Assembly (NCBI GenBank): GCA_023151275.1
Contig: JAKLJI010000001.1
Coordinates: 210,409-274,408 of the forward strand
DNA length: 64,000 nucleotides
DNA from: Bacteroidia bacterium
GTDB lineage: Bacteria; Bacteroidota; Bacteroidia; UKL13-3
Reading direction: 5' to 3'
The notes beneath the pieces are model-generated. The model worked only from the letters and a program-made list of their open reading frames with translations, was not told the origin of the DNA and did no database searches. Positions 19,322 through 27,719 of this stretch are shown in pieces (within the stretch, counting starts at the first letter, position 1; every line of letters begins with the position of its first letter). A program made the translations under genes and the position numbers.

Positions 19322-20050
19322 TCACCAAGGGTGAATTTCACCGTCGTAATTCAGAAACTTTCCGCTGTCTTCTGGTTTTAGTATCGACACCAAAGAAAGC
19401 ATATTGCTTACAGCCTCCTGAATGGTAAAATTGGCTTTGCTGCCTCCCATATCGGTTTGTACCCAACCCGGATTTACACATACCGAAATGATTCCATCTT
19501 GCTTAAGCTCATTGGCCATAAGTTTATTCAGCATATTCAACAGGTTCTTACTTCCTGCATAACCATAGTGGCCGCCAAACTGCACCTGACTTACCGAACC
19601 CAACCAACTTGAAATCTGCAAAACTTTAGGCTCAGGGCTATTCTTTAACAAAGGCAACATATGCTTCACTACCAGCAAGGGTCCTAAACTATTTACTTTC
19701 ATCACCTCAAGCACCGCATCCGCATTCAGCGATTCGAGTTTAAAACAACTTGCCATCTTTTCTTTATCCGGGTAATCTTTTGGGTTGATGCCAGCATTGT
19801 TTACAAGTAAATCGAGAGCCATGCAATGCTCCTGAATGATTTCCGCTGCCAGAAGAATACTCTCTTCATTGCCGCTATCCAGCACTATTCCAATGCAATC
19901 TATCCCCTCCTGACGCAACCGTGCAGCTGCAGTTTCGGCTTGATCTTGAGAACGCGCCGAAAGAAAAACAAGATATCCGTTTTGACCAAGTTGCCTGCAC
20001 CATTCCAAGCCCATTCCTTTTGAGGCTCCGGTTACTAAAGCAGTTTTCAT
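19322..20050 (-). CDS. Short-chain dehydrogenase/reductase
   Basis: NAD(P)-dependent SDR of 242 aa. The cofactor loop is TGASKGMGLEWCRQ at residues 7-20, the NNAG strand is at about 86, and the catalytic Tyr and Lys lie in YGYAGSKNLLN. Family relatives reduce carbonyl compounds or act like sniffer/carbonyl reductases; substrate unknown. It is the last of eight tightly packed genes, overlapping the upstream reductase by 4 nt (ATGA). Confidence 0.9.
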   Translation of the reverse strand: MKTALVTGASKGMGLEWCRQLGQNGYLVFLSARSQDQAETAAARLRQEGIDCIGIVLDSGNEESILLAAEIIQEHCMALDLLVNNAGINPKDYPDKEKMASCFKLESLNADAVLEVMKVNSLGPLLVVKHMLPLLKNSPEPKVLQISSWLGSVSQVQFGGHYGYAGSKNLLNMLNKLMANELKQDGIISVCVNPGWVQTDMGGSKANFTIQEAVSNMLSLVSILKPEDSGKFLNYDGEIHPW

Positions 20051-20664
20051 CGCTTCAGCAATTTAAAGCCTATTTCCCGCCCTTGGCCTTGGAACATGGC
20101 CAGATTAATCCAAAACCAAGCAAATTGCTCCATAAGCGCAAATTTATCGTTGCCACCAATGGAGTAGCATTCAGCAAATCCTGCATCTTTGGCCAATTGA
20201 ATAGCTGCAACTGTTCCGGGTTTACTATCACCGGCTACAAACATATCCAAGGCTAACTTGCCATAGTTTGGATTCTTCATATTGTTGAATCCTGTAGTAT
20301 TGAAACATTTTACAACATCCCGACTTTGGGTATTGGCAAGAATAGCATCGGTTGTTGTTGAAAATCCGGCAGGCCCTTTACCCATCACAATGTTCATGGA
20401 ATCAATAATTACTTTGCCACTGGTATCACCAAGGCTTTGAGCAACCTCAGCAGCAACCGGAGCAGGAGTACTCAGCAAAATCAGCTCCGATTCCTGGACG
20501 GCATCAGCAATCATCCTGGCCTGAATACCGGGTTGAGCAAGAAGTTCCATGCCTTTAAAGTTACTTGTATCACGCACTCCCAAACAAATTTGATGGCCAA
20601 CAGCGGCCCATTTCTGAGCCAAAGTTCCACCTACGTTTCCTGTTCCAATGATTGCAATTTTCAT
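20047..20664 (-). CDS. F420/NADP-type oxidoreductase (NAD-binding, NADP reductase-like)
   Basis: 205-aa Rossmann protein related to the NADP-dependent F420 reductase and NADPH-cofactor proteins. The N-terminus MKIAIIGTGNVGGTLAQKWAAVGHQICLGVRD is a clear dinucleotide-binding site whose Arg after the second strand suggests NADPH. DKFALMEQFAWFWINLAM near the C-terminus is typical of the family. Bacteroidota do not generally make F420, so the electron partner is unknown. It lies 8 nt after the carbonic anhydrase stop. Confidence 0.82.
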   Translation of the reverse strand: MKIAIIGTGNVGGTLAQKWAAVGHQICLGVRDTSNFKGMELLAQPGIQARMIADAVQESELILLSTPAPVAAEVAQSLGDTSGKVIIDSMNIVMGKGPAGFSTTTDAILANTQSRDVVKCFNTTGFNNMKNPNYGKLALDMFVAGDSKPGTVAAIQLAKDAGFAECYSIGGNDKFALMEQFAWFWINLAMFQGQGREIGFKLLKR

Positions 20665-20672
20665 AAGATAAT

Positions 20673-21311
20673 TTAATGAATTGGTTTTAAATCATAAATG
20701 CTCCGAATAGCTAAAAATTCTTTTTCCATATTCAAGCCTAAATCAAGTAGGCGCCCGGTATGCACATCAAACACCCAGCCATGTACCTTGGGATAACCCG
20801 TTTTGTACCAGGATTTCTGAACATGGTCAAGTTTAAGAAGGTTCATACATTGTTCTCGCACATTTAACTCAACCAATTTATCAAAACGTTTATGTGCATC
20901 CTCAATGCAATCCAACTCCTCCCGGTGCAAACGATAAACATCTCTTAAGGTTTGCAGCCAATTGTTCAACTGACCCATATCTGAAGGATTCAAAGCGGCC
21001 TTTACCCCTCCGCATTCATAGTGTCCACATACAATGACATGCTTAACTTTAAGGTGTTCAACTGCATATTGCACCACCGCATTCACATTGGTATCGGTAG
21101 GAATTATTTGATTGGCAATGTTGCGATGAATAAACACCTCACCGGGTTGAGCTCCCATCAAATCTTCAGCAGTTACCCGGCTATCCGAGCAACCGATGTA
21201 GAGGTATTCGGGTTGCTGGCCAGAAGCCAATTGCTTGAAGTAATCGGGATTGAGGTTCAGCTTCTCCTGAATCCAAGCTTCGTTGTTTTCAAAAATATGT
21301 TTATAATCCAT
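20673..21311 (-). CDS. Beta-class carbonic anhydrase
   Basis: Interconverts CO2 and bicarbonate in the cytoplasm. Zinc ligands are Cys41, His97 and Cys100, with the catalytic Asp43-Arg45 dyad in GCSDSRV; HYECGGV carries the second zinc site. Length 212 aa is typical. It overlaps the TMEM175 gene by 11 nt and is two genes downstream of a bestrophin anion channel, which suggests a link between bicarbonate chemistry and ion flux. Confidence 0.95.
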   Translation of the reverse strand: MDYKHIFENNEAWIQEKLNLNPDYFKQLASGQQPEYLYIGCSDSRVTAEDLMGAQPGEVFIHRNIANQIIPTDTNVNAVVQYAVEHLKVKHVIVCGHYECGGVKAALNPSDMGQLNNWLQTLRDVYRLHREELDCIEDAHKRFDKLVELNVREQCMNLLKLDHVQKSWYKTGYPKVHGWVFDVHTGRLLDLGLNMEKEFLAIRSIYDLKPIH

Positions 21312-21918
21312 TTTGGTTTTGATTGTGTTCTATGCGTTCAGGTATAAAATACATGGCCGGAACTAGAATAAATCCGACAAACGAGAGCCATACCGACAGT
21401 GGGCTAACCAAGGCCGCAAGAAAATAAATGGCAAATGCAAAACGGTTCTTGTTGCGAATGCGCAAATGCTTTTTCGGGTTGATATGGATATGCAAAAGGT
21501 CATTTTTTAGCACATAACCCCTCAAGAAGGTGAAGGATAAAGCACACATGCCAAATACAAATCCATATACAAAAGAGGAGGCCCAAAACAGCGGAGCAGA
21601 GCCAAGCATGCCCGTTGAAAACGGGATCAAACTCATCCAAAACAACAAGTGAATGGAATGCCAAAGCAAGCCCCGGCTGCTGTGTTTGATTTGATGAAAC
21701 AATTGGTGATGATTCACCCACATGATGGCTATCACCAAAAAGCTAAGCACATAGCAAATGAGCCTCGGAAGCAAATCAGGCAAGGCTGCCAATAGCGTAT
21801 CCGTATCCGATAAACCCGAAGGCTTCAAATCAAAAACCATTAGGGTTAAAAGGATGGCAATTACACCATCGCTAAAAGCCTCTATCCGGGTTGAGGGAAC
21901 TTCTAAAGTGTTTTTCAT
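21301..21918 (-). CDS. TMEM175/DUF1211-family potassium channel-like protein
   Basis: Integral membrane protein of 205 aa. The N-terminus RIEAFSDGVIAILLTLMVFDLK is the family signature of TMEM175 channels, where the FSD motif caps the pore helix. About six membrane segments can be seen. Bacterial family members studied elsewhere conduct potassium. Its ATG overlaps the bestrophin stop by one base (TGATG), and its end overlaps the carbonic anhydrase start by 11 nt. Confidence 0.9.
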   Translation of the reverse strand: MKNTLEVPSTRIEAFSDGVIAILLTLMVFDLKPSGLSDTDTLLAALPDLLPRLICYVLSFLVIAIMWVNHHQLFHQIKHSSRGLLWHSIHLLFWMSLIPFSTGMLGSAPLFWASSFVYGFVFGMCALSFTFLRGYVLKNDLLHIHINPKKHLRIRNKNRFAFAIYFLAALVSPLSVWLSFVGFILVPAMYFIPERIEHNQNQNGL

Positions 21919-22853
21919 CAGTACAAATAACCTTGTTTAGGTTCCGGTTTTGCTGGCAAATTTGTTTCGCCCAAAAGTGCACGCAAATCACGCTCAATGG
22001 TTGTGCAGATTGCTGTTACAGGAACATCGGTAATCCGATTTTCAAAGGGGTCTTCATTCACTTCGCCAACCTTGGCAATTATTGAAAATACAAATGAAAT
22101 GAGGATGCTCACAGGTGAAAGCAAATGTAATTGCTCCATACGAACAAAATCAGAAAGCAGGGAAAAAGGAAGAAGGAACAAAAAGCTATACAAAAAAAGT
22201 CGCGTAAAATAATCGTACTGCCTCAGCAATGGTGTATTCTTGATGCGCTCGCATGCACCTTGGTAATTTGCCAAACTCAACAACTGTCCCTCCAATTGAA
22301 AACTATCAAATCCGGCTAAAGTTCCGTTGGCCATAGCAGCATAAATCATACGACCTTGAAGCAGTTGAATTTGGTTAACTTTATGAGGTGAATTCAATAC
22401 ACACTGATAGGCCTCATCGGAGAGAAAAGCTTTGATTTCTTCCCAACTTTGTTGCCCACGAAGTTGAATACGCAAAGCATTTACCCAAGCCAATTGCAGG
22501 TAAATCATTTCCCGCTTAAATTTTTCACTGCGCTCTTGGCTGTAGTTGGCTTGATGGGCGTGACTATCGGTGAAAGTAATTATCAATCTGGCAAGAACCC
22601 GACTTGAATTTACAATTCCGCCCCATTGTGTTCGGGCTTCCCACCATCTGCTATAGGCTGAATTGTTTCTAAACGCAATGAATATGGCCAATGCGCTTCC
22701 CAGAATGGCTGCAACAGAAAAAGGAATGGAGGGAACAGATGCCCCATTCCCATGAAGCAAATACACAGCTAAAGATACAAAACATGCAAATGCAAGTTCG
22801 TACTTTACATAGCCCATAACCCGCAAAGGGTTGAAGTTTCTTTTGATAATCAT
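21918..22853 (-). CDS. Bestrophin-family anion channel (UPF0187)
   Basis: 311-aa membrane protein. The N-terminal helix region with VSLAVYLLHGNG, then SIPFSVAAILGSALAIFIAFRNNSAYSRWWEARTQWGGIVNSSR, is the bestrophin signature; RNNSAYSRWWEAR is the conserved loop. Further hydrophobic segments near 215-245 complete the four-helix channel. Relatives conduct chloride or bicarbonate, although the Klebsiella homologue is cation-permeable, so ion selectivity is open. It lies 2 nt after the outer-membrane-like gene. Confidence 0.9.
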   Translation of the reverse strand: MIIKRNFNPLRVMGYVKYELAFACFVSLAVYLLHGNGASVPSIPFSVAAILGSALAIFIAFRNNSAYSRWWEARTQWGGIVNSSRVLARLIITFTDSHAHQANYSQERSEKFKREMIYLQLAWVNALRIQLRGQQSWEEIKAFLSDEAYQCVLNSPHKVNQIQLLQGRMIYAAMANGTLAGFDSFQLEGQLLSLANYQGACERIKNTPLLRQYDYFTRLFLYSFLFLLPFSLLSDFVRMEQLHLLSPVSILISFVFSIIAKVGEVNEDPFENRITDVPVTAICTTIERDLRALLGETNLPAKPEPKQGYLY

Positions 22854-22855
22854 AA

Positions 22856-23515
22856 CTAAAATTCGTGTCTGATAAATATTCCGGGAACTTGGGTTTGCCT
22901 ATAGTTTTCCCTTCCGGCTTGATTCAGTTCATAGGCCAATCCTGCCTGCCATTTGCTTCGCTGTAACCCCAAACGAAAGCGTTGAACAAAGTTCCTTTCA
23001 AGCCGATTGGTTAAAGGCAATACACTAAAAAACTCTGCCTGCAAAAACATGCGGAAATTAGCCGCGATATCAGGCGTATATCTGAGTAATAGAAAATGGT
23101 CGGCAGAGGCTTCATTCAAGGTGGCAACGGCCCAGCTAAATAGCGTAAAGTCTTTTGCTTGATGCGCAAATTGCAAGCCTACTTTGGGTTGAAGCGCGCG
23201 ATTGGTAACCTGCAAAACAGCTACCGGAGCAAATCCATGCAAATAGGATGGATTATACGAAATGGCTTGTGTGGCTCCAAACTGGGGCAAATTGGATTTT
23301 GAATCCATATCCGGATAAAGACTCATGCGCACCCGATTAAAATACAAAAGCGCTCCTGTTCCCTCTGGTTTGCCTTGAAACTTTCGGAAGAACATGAGGT
23401 CGTAGGTGCTTCGCTTTTCACTTACAAACCACTCAACAGGAAGTTGAGCTTTGGCTATGCTTGAGCAAACAAGCATAGCCAAAAGCAAAATAATAGAAAA
23501 AAGCTTATGCCTCAT
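22856..23515 (-). CDS. Small outer-membrane-like protein, unknown
   Basis: 219 aa with a clear signal peptide (MRHKLFSIILLLAMLVCSSIAKAQ) and alternating short amphipathic strands rich in aromatic residues, ending in Phe, as in small beta-barrels. I recognise no named family. It overlaps the VOC gene by 11 nt and is followed 2 nt later by the bestrophin gene, so it is probably expressed with them. An envelope pore serving the inner-membrane channels is possible but speculative. Confidence 0.65.
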   Translation of the reverse strand: MRHKLFSIILLLAMLVCSSIAKAQLPVEWFVSEKRSTYDLMFFRKFQGKPEGTGALLYFNRVRMSLYPDMDSKSNLPQFGATQAISYNPSYLHGFAPVAVLQVTNRALQPKVGLQFAHQAKDFTLFSWAVATLNEASADHFLLLRYTPDIAANFRMFLQAEFFSVLPLTNRLERNFVQRFRLGLQRSKWQAGLAYELNQAGRENYRQTQVPGIFIRHEF

Positions 23516-23879
23516 GTGAAATTAAACCCAGTCGGTTGCCCTCAGAATCCATAAAAATTGCTGCATAGCCAAACTTGCCCAAATTTATTTCGGGTACTAG
23601 CACCTGGCCGCCTGCAGGAGCGATCCGCTTTACCGCCTCTGCCAAGGGTCCAAAGGCGTTTAGGTAAATCAGCGGACCTTGGTTTGATGGCAAAAAATCA
23701 GGCCTACATACTACCGAACCACCAACAGCTTCTCCAGTTGAAAAGGGCACATCAAACAGAATCAAATCACCTTGTCCAAAAGTTCCCATTCTCACTTTTG
23801 CAGGAAGCACCGCACTGTAGAAAGCAAATGCACGAGATAAGTCAAGTGCAGGTATTTCAAACCAATTTAAAGCATGCAT
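23505..23879 (-). CDS. VOC-superfamily (glyoxalase/bleomycin-resistance fold) protein
   Basis: 124-aa single VOC module pair: MHALNWFEIPALDLSRAFAFYSAVL opens the first beta-alpha-beta unit and GKFGYAAIFMDSEGNRLGLIS closes the second. The Asp-Ser-Glu-Gly-Asn-x-Leu end is typical of family enzymes that use a metal. The substrate is unknown; next to a DJ-1/PfpI protein, 2-oxoaldehyde metabolism is a reasonable guess. It starts 2 nt after the DJ-1 stop. Confidence 0.82.
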   Translation of the reverse strand: MHALNWFEIPALDLSRAFAFYSAVLPAKVRMGTFGQGDLILFDVPFSTGEAVGGSVVCRPDFLPSNQGPLIYLNAFGPLAEAVKRIAPAGGQVLVPEINLGKFGYAAIFMDSEGNRLGLISHEA

Positions 23880-23881
23880 GA

Positions 23882-24637
23882 TTATGCGTTTAAAAGGTCA
23901 ACCACCATTTCAGCTGCTGCTGCACCCGAGTTCTGTTGCTGTCCGGTGATTAAAAAACCATCTTGAATGGCATACGAGGAGAAAGGAGCAGCAACTTTAA
24001 ACTGTGTATCCGCCAATTTGCGCGCTTCTTCTTCAATGCGGTAAGGCTGAATCTTCATGCCCACTGCTTGGTCGGCAAAGTCTTCTTCAGCATCAGCAAA
24101 ACCTGTCCAAGTTTTGCCCTTCACTAACAATTCTCCTGAAGAAAGGCGGGTTTCAAGAAGAAGTGTGGTTGAATGGCATACCGCAGCGGCTGGCTTACCC
24201 GCTTCATAAAAAGAAGCAAATAGCTTTTGCAAGGTTTCATTGCCTTTAAACGTGTACATCGGACCTTGACCTCCTACCAAAAAAATGGCATCGTACTGGT
24301 TCATGTTCACAGTTGAAAGGGCAGGCGTATTTTCGAGCATAGCAAGGAAAGAGGGCTGTTGCAAATAACCAAGGGTGATAATATCATGAGCCGAATAACC
24401 ACTTGGATCTAGCGGGTTGGAATAGCCATCCATTTCAAGCTTACCGCCTTGGGTTGAAACCAATTCAACCTCATAACCTGCTTCCTGAAAAACGCGAAGG
24501 GGATGCGTAAGTTCAGCGGCCCAGAAACCAATGGGCCAGCCTGTTTGAGCAGATACTGAAGGAGAACTGGCAACCATTAAAATTTTTCCTTTGGATGGAG
24601 CACCATGAAAATGCACATAACGCAATTGTTCTTTCAT
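23882..24637 (-). CDS. DJ-1/PfpI-family protein (class I glutamine amidotransferase-like)
   Basis: 251 aa with the flavodoxin-like DJ-1/PfpI fold. The nucleophile elbow is AAAVCHSTTLLL with Cys154-His155, and VGGQGPMYTF is the family loop. It resembles Hsp31/YhbO-type glyoxalase III and stress proteins (TGWPIGFWAAELTHPLRVF). An in-frame ATG at 24715 would add 26 residues without similarity; ATG 24637 gives the conserved start, so I prefer it. It is the first of eight genes reading on the minus strand and is divergent from an HxlR regulator, which suggests control by that regulator. Confidence 0.85.
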   Translation of the reverse strand: MKEQLRYVHFHGAPSKGKILMVASSPSVSAQTGWPIGFWAAELTHPLRVFQEAGYEVELVSTQGGKLEMDGYSNPLDPSGYSAHDIITLGYLQQPSFLAMLENTPALSTVNMNQYDAIFLVGGQGPMYTFKGNETLQKLFASFYEAGKPAAAVCHSTTLLLETRLSSGELLVKGKTWTGFADAEEDFADQAVGMKIQPYRIEEEARKLADTQFKVAAPFSSYAIQDGFLITGQQQNSGAAAAEMVVDLLNA

Positions 24638-24706
24638 AATTGGATGTTTTTGGTTTTGGTTTGATAGAACAAAGTTGGATGAGAAGCTATTCAATACTGA
24701 TATACT

Positions 24707-24741
24707 TACTTTCAAATGTGATACACACTTTTAGGAAAGTA
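24707..24741. promoter_or_regulatory. Candidate HxlR operator (nested inverted repeat)
   Basis: Outer arms TACTTTC (24707-24713) and GAAAGTA (24735-24741) are perfect complements, with an inner TGTG-ATA-CACA dyad at 24717-24727; both dyads are centred within 2 nt. On the minus strand the inner dyad overlaps CACATTTG, one mismatch from the -7 consensus, so binding would block transcription of the eight-gene operon. HxlR proteins bind as dimers to such dyads. Confidence 0.55.
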
Positions 24742-24766
24742 TCAATAAAATCAATAAGTTGCAGGC

Positions 24767-25129
24767 ATGCCTGAATTCATTTACAACAACAAACTGTATT
24801 ACAATCCGGTTGAATTTGCCATGGACCGCATTGGAGGAACCTGGAAAATGCCCATTCTTTGGCGCTTGAAAGACAAGGTTATGCGCTACAGTGAGCTCAA
24901 AAAGGCCATACCCCGAATCACCCATAAAATGCTTACCAGTCAGTTAAGAGAATTGGAAGAAGAAGGATTTATCACAAGAAAAGTATATGCCGTTGTGCCT
25001 CCCAAAGTAGAATATGCAATCAGCCCAAGGGGAGAAAAAGCCATTGGCATTATTGAAGCCATCAGGCAATACGGCATTGAGCTGATGAAAGATTTTGGGG
25101 TTGATTCGGCAGATACGAAAGCGAAATAA
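24767..25129 (+). CDS. HxlR-family transcriptional regulator, cysteine-free
   Basis: 120-aa MarR-like winged helix. MDRIGGTWKMPILWRLKDKVMRYSELKKAIPRITHKMLTSQLRELEEEGFI is the HxlR DNA-binding core. Many family members (HypR, YodB type) sense electrophiles through a Cys just before the first helix (C-P-V-E); here that position reads N-P-V-E-F and the whole protein has no cysteine, so thiol sensing by this route is excluded. It is divergent from the DJ-1-led operon and probably regulates it and itself. Possible ligands are unknown. Confidence 0.92.
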   Translation: MPEFIYNNKLYYNPVEFAMDRIGGTWKMPILWRLKDKVMRYSELKKAIPRITHKMLTSQLRELEEEGFITRKVYAVVPPKVEYAISPRGEKAIGIIEAIRQYGIELMKDFGVDSADTKAK

Positions 25130-25228
25130 ATGGATATCCGATTTGAGATATAGCAATTTGGGAATGATGACTTGCTTCAGGACTCAAGCCTAATCAAATA
25201 AAAACAGGATGCATTTTGATAAACGGAA

Positions 25229-25258
25229 TTGGCCCCACTTATTTGATTCTTACTTTTG
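25229..25258 (+). promoter_or_regulatory. Promoter of the prolyl oligopeptidase gene
   Basis: TTG at 25229-25231, a 19-nt spacer and TACTTTTG at 25251-25258 match the Bacteroidota consensus. The -7 box overlaps a possible upstream start, which supports ATG 25280 as the real start. Confidence 0.65.
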
Positions 25259-25279
25259 ATTCAAACAAAAATCAATCCC

Positions 25280-27418
25280 ATGAACAAAACCCTATTCCTA
25301 TTGGGCTGTCTAACTATTATTGCCTGCGGAGAGAAAAAAATGGAACGAACACAAATCAAGCTTGATGCTTATCCCGAAACACGAAAGGATAGCACAAGCA
25401 ACACCTATTTTGGTACACCAGTGGCCGACCCTTACCGTTGGCTTGAAAACGATACTGCCGCCGAGGTGGTTGAATGGGTAAAAGCAGAAAATACAGTAAC
25501 TCAGAATTACCTCAACCAAATTCCCTTTCGCAATAAAATCAAGGAAAGACTTACCAAAATCTGGAATTTCCCCAAGTATGGCTCGCCTTTTAAAGAAGGC
25601 GATTACTACTTCTTCTACAAAAACGATGGCTTGCAAAACCAGGCTGTTTTATACTACCAAAAAGGCTTAAATGGAACACCTGAAGTGTTTCTCGACCCAA
25701 ATACCCTTTCGGCAGATGGAACCGTTTCATTGGCCAGCGTAAGCTTTAGCAAAGACCATAAATATTGCGCAGTTGGCGTTGCCAGTAGCGGCTCGGATTG
25801 GAATGAAATTTTTGTGATGGATGTTGCCACCAAACAAAAGCTTTCCGATAAAATCAATTGGGTAAAATTTAGTGGCGCAACATGGAGTGAAAATGGATTC
25901 TACTACAGTCGCTACGATGAGCCCAAGAAGGGCAAGGAGTTTAGCAACCAAAACGAGTACATGAAAATTTATTTTCACACCTTGGGAAAAACCCAAGCCG
26001 AAGACCAATTGGTGTACGAAGACAAAGCCCATCCTTTGCGCTATTTCAATGCCGGCATTACAGAAGACAATCGCTTTTTGATTATCAATGTTTCTGAAGG
26101 AACCAGCGGCTCCGAAATTTTGGTTAAAGATTTAAGTAAAAAAGAAACCGGATTCAAAACCCTATTCAAAGGCTTTGCCAACAACTATACTGTAGTTGAC
26201 AATATAGGCGATAAAATTCTTGCGCTTACCGATTACGAAGCACCGCGCTACCGCCTGGTATTGGTTGATCCGGCAAAGCCGGAAGCTGCCAATTGGCAAA
26301 ACATCATACCCGAAGGAAAAGATCTCTTAGAATCGGTATCCACTTGTGGGAACAAACTCTTTAGCACTTACCTACACGATGCAAGTTCAAAGCTTTATCA
26401 ACACGATATGAGTGGTAAAGTAGAACTGGAAATTCCATTACCTGGTATTGGAACTGCTAGTGGAATTAGTGGCAAAAAAGACGACAAGGAAGCCTTCTTC
26501 AGCTTTACTTCGTTCACCAATCCCGGAGAAATTTATAGATACGACCTCAGCACCAACAAAGCTGAATTATTCCGTAAAACTGAAGTTCAGTTCAACACCG
26601 CAGACTTTGAAACCAAGCAGGTATTTTATCCTTCAAAAGATGGGGTGAAAGTGCCGATGTTTATCATTCATAAAAAAGGGATTGAATTGAATGGCAAAAA
26701 TCCAACCCTGCTTTATGGCTATGGTGGCTTTAATATCAGCTTAACACCCTCATTCTCGGTTTCACGTATGGCCTTTTTGGAACAAGGTGGCATTTATGCC
26801 ATTGCCAATTTGCGCGGTGGTGGCGAATATGGTGAAGACTGGCACAAGGCAGGCATGTTAGAAAAGAAACAAACTGTATTCAATGATTTTATTGCAGCTG
26901 CAGAATACCTGATCAACGAAAAATATACCTCAAGTGAGAAGCTTGCTATCAATGGAGGTTCAAACGGAGGCTTACTTGTTGGTGCTTGTATGACACAAAG
27001 ACCCGACCTATTTAAGGTAGCAATCCCTGCAGTGGGTGTGCTCGACATGTTGCGTTACCACAAGTTTACCATTGGATGGGGTTGGGCTGTTGAATACGGA
27101 AGCAGCGAAAGCAAAGAGCAATTTGACTACCTCATAAAATACTCGCCCTTACACAATCTAAAACCCGGAACCAGGTATCCGGCAACTTTAGTAATGACAG
27201 CCGACCACGACGACCGTGTGGTTCCTGCACATTCATTCAAGTTTGCCGCAGCCCTGCAAGCAGCCCAAGCCAAAGATGGAGAACCGGTATTGATTCGGAT
27301 TGATAGCAAAGCCGGCCATGGAGCAGGTAAGCCAACAGCCAAATTAATTGAAGATGCTACCGATTTCTGGAGTTTTGTGCTCTGGAATTTGGGAGAAGAT
27401 TTTAAAGAAGTTCAATAA
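25280..27418 (+). CDS. Prolyl oligopeptidase family S9A lipoprotein
   Basis: Serine peptidase cleaving after proline in short peptides. From ATG 25280 it has a lipoprotein signal (MNKTLFLLGCLTIIACGEKK, lipobox IIAC), so it is probably anchored in the envelope; an in-frame ATG at 25256 lies in the promoter and is rejected. A seven-blade propeller occupies about 70-440 (DPYRWLENDTAAEVVEWVKAEN at its entry). The catalytic Ser is in GGSNGGLLVG (about residue 559), Asp in DHDDRVVP (about 643) and His in KAGHGAG (about 679). Length 712 aa is normal. Monocistronic, with a terminator at 27427-27452. Confidence 0.95.
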   Translation: MNKTLFLLGCLTIIACGEKKMERTQIKLDAYPETRKDSTSNTYFGTPVADPYRWLENDTAAEVVEWVKAENTVTQNYLNQIPFRNKIKERLTKIWNFPKYGSPFKEGDYYFFYKNDGLQNQAVLYYQKGLNGTPEVFLDPNTLSADGTVSLASVSFSKDHKYCAVGVASSGSDWNEIFVMDVATKQKLSDKINWVKFSGATWSENGFYYSRYDEPKKGKEFSNQNEYMKIYFHTLGKTQAEDQLVYEDKAHPLRYFNAGITEDNRFLIINVSEGTSGSEILVKDLSKKETGFKTLFKGFANNYTVVDNIGDKILALTDYEAPRYRLVLVDPAKPEAANWQNIIPEGKDLLESVSTCGNKLFSTYLHDASSKLYQHDMSGKVELEIPLPGIGTASGISGKKDDKEAFFSFTSFTNPGEIYRYDLSTNKAELFRKTEVQFNTADFETKQVFYPSKDGVKVPMFIIHKKGIELNGKNPTLLYGYGGFNISLTPSFSVSRMAFLEQGGIYAIANLRGGGEYGEDWHKAGMLEKKQTVFNDFIAAAEYLINEKYTSSEKLAINGGSNGGLLVGACMTQRPDLFKVAIPAVGVLDMLRYHKFTIGWGWAVEYGSSESKEQFDYLIKYSPLHNLKPGTRYPATLVMTADHDDRVVPAHSFKFAAALQAAQAKDGEPVLIRIDSKAGHGAGKPTAKLIEDATDFWSFVLWNLGEDFKEVQ

Positions 27419-27426
27419 ACACCAAC

Positions 27427-27452
27427 AAAAAAGCCGGCTAAGCCGGCTTTTT
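27427..27452 (+). terminator. Intrinsic terminator after the S9 peptidase
   Basis: A run of A, then GCCGGC, loop TAA, GCCGGC and a run of T. The A and T runs make it function in both orientations. Confidence 0.85.
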
Positions 27453-27473
27453 TTTATTTAGGGTCTGTTGTTT

Positions 27474-27570
27474 AATTCAGATCTGCATTAGATTCGAGGA
27501 TAAGCCTGGTGGATAGTGCTCCTGTACAGCCATCCAGGCTTATCCGAAGAAGATGATGCGGAGCTGAATT
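27474..27570. other. 97-nt imperfect hairpin element in a convergent intergenic region
   Basis: This is the main content of the 301-nt gap between the peptidase and metH 3' ends. Outer arms 27474-27488 and 27556-27570 pair over 13 of 15 positions (ends AATTCAG and CTGAATT); inner arms GGATAAGCCTGG (27498-27509) and CCAGGCTTATCC (27534-27545) pair perfectly over 12 bp, around a 24-nt loop that itself can fold. No T-tract follows. The remainder of the gap, 27571-27719, shows no further feature to me. It could be a structured RNA, a REP/MITE-like remnant, or a decayed terminator. Confidence 0.55.
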
Positions 27571-27719
27571 AGCGAATCAGCAAGAATGCTGCAAAGCAAA
27601 AGACTGTAAAATTCACAAAAACCGTTTCAAAGCCTTGCAGAAGAATATTCCATCCACGATTAAATTCTTTTCAATCAGCAAATTGAGCGTTAATCAGCAA
27701 GCCCTATTCAGGGTTAAGA

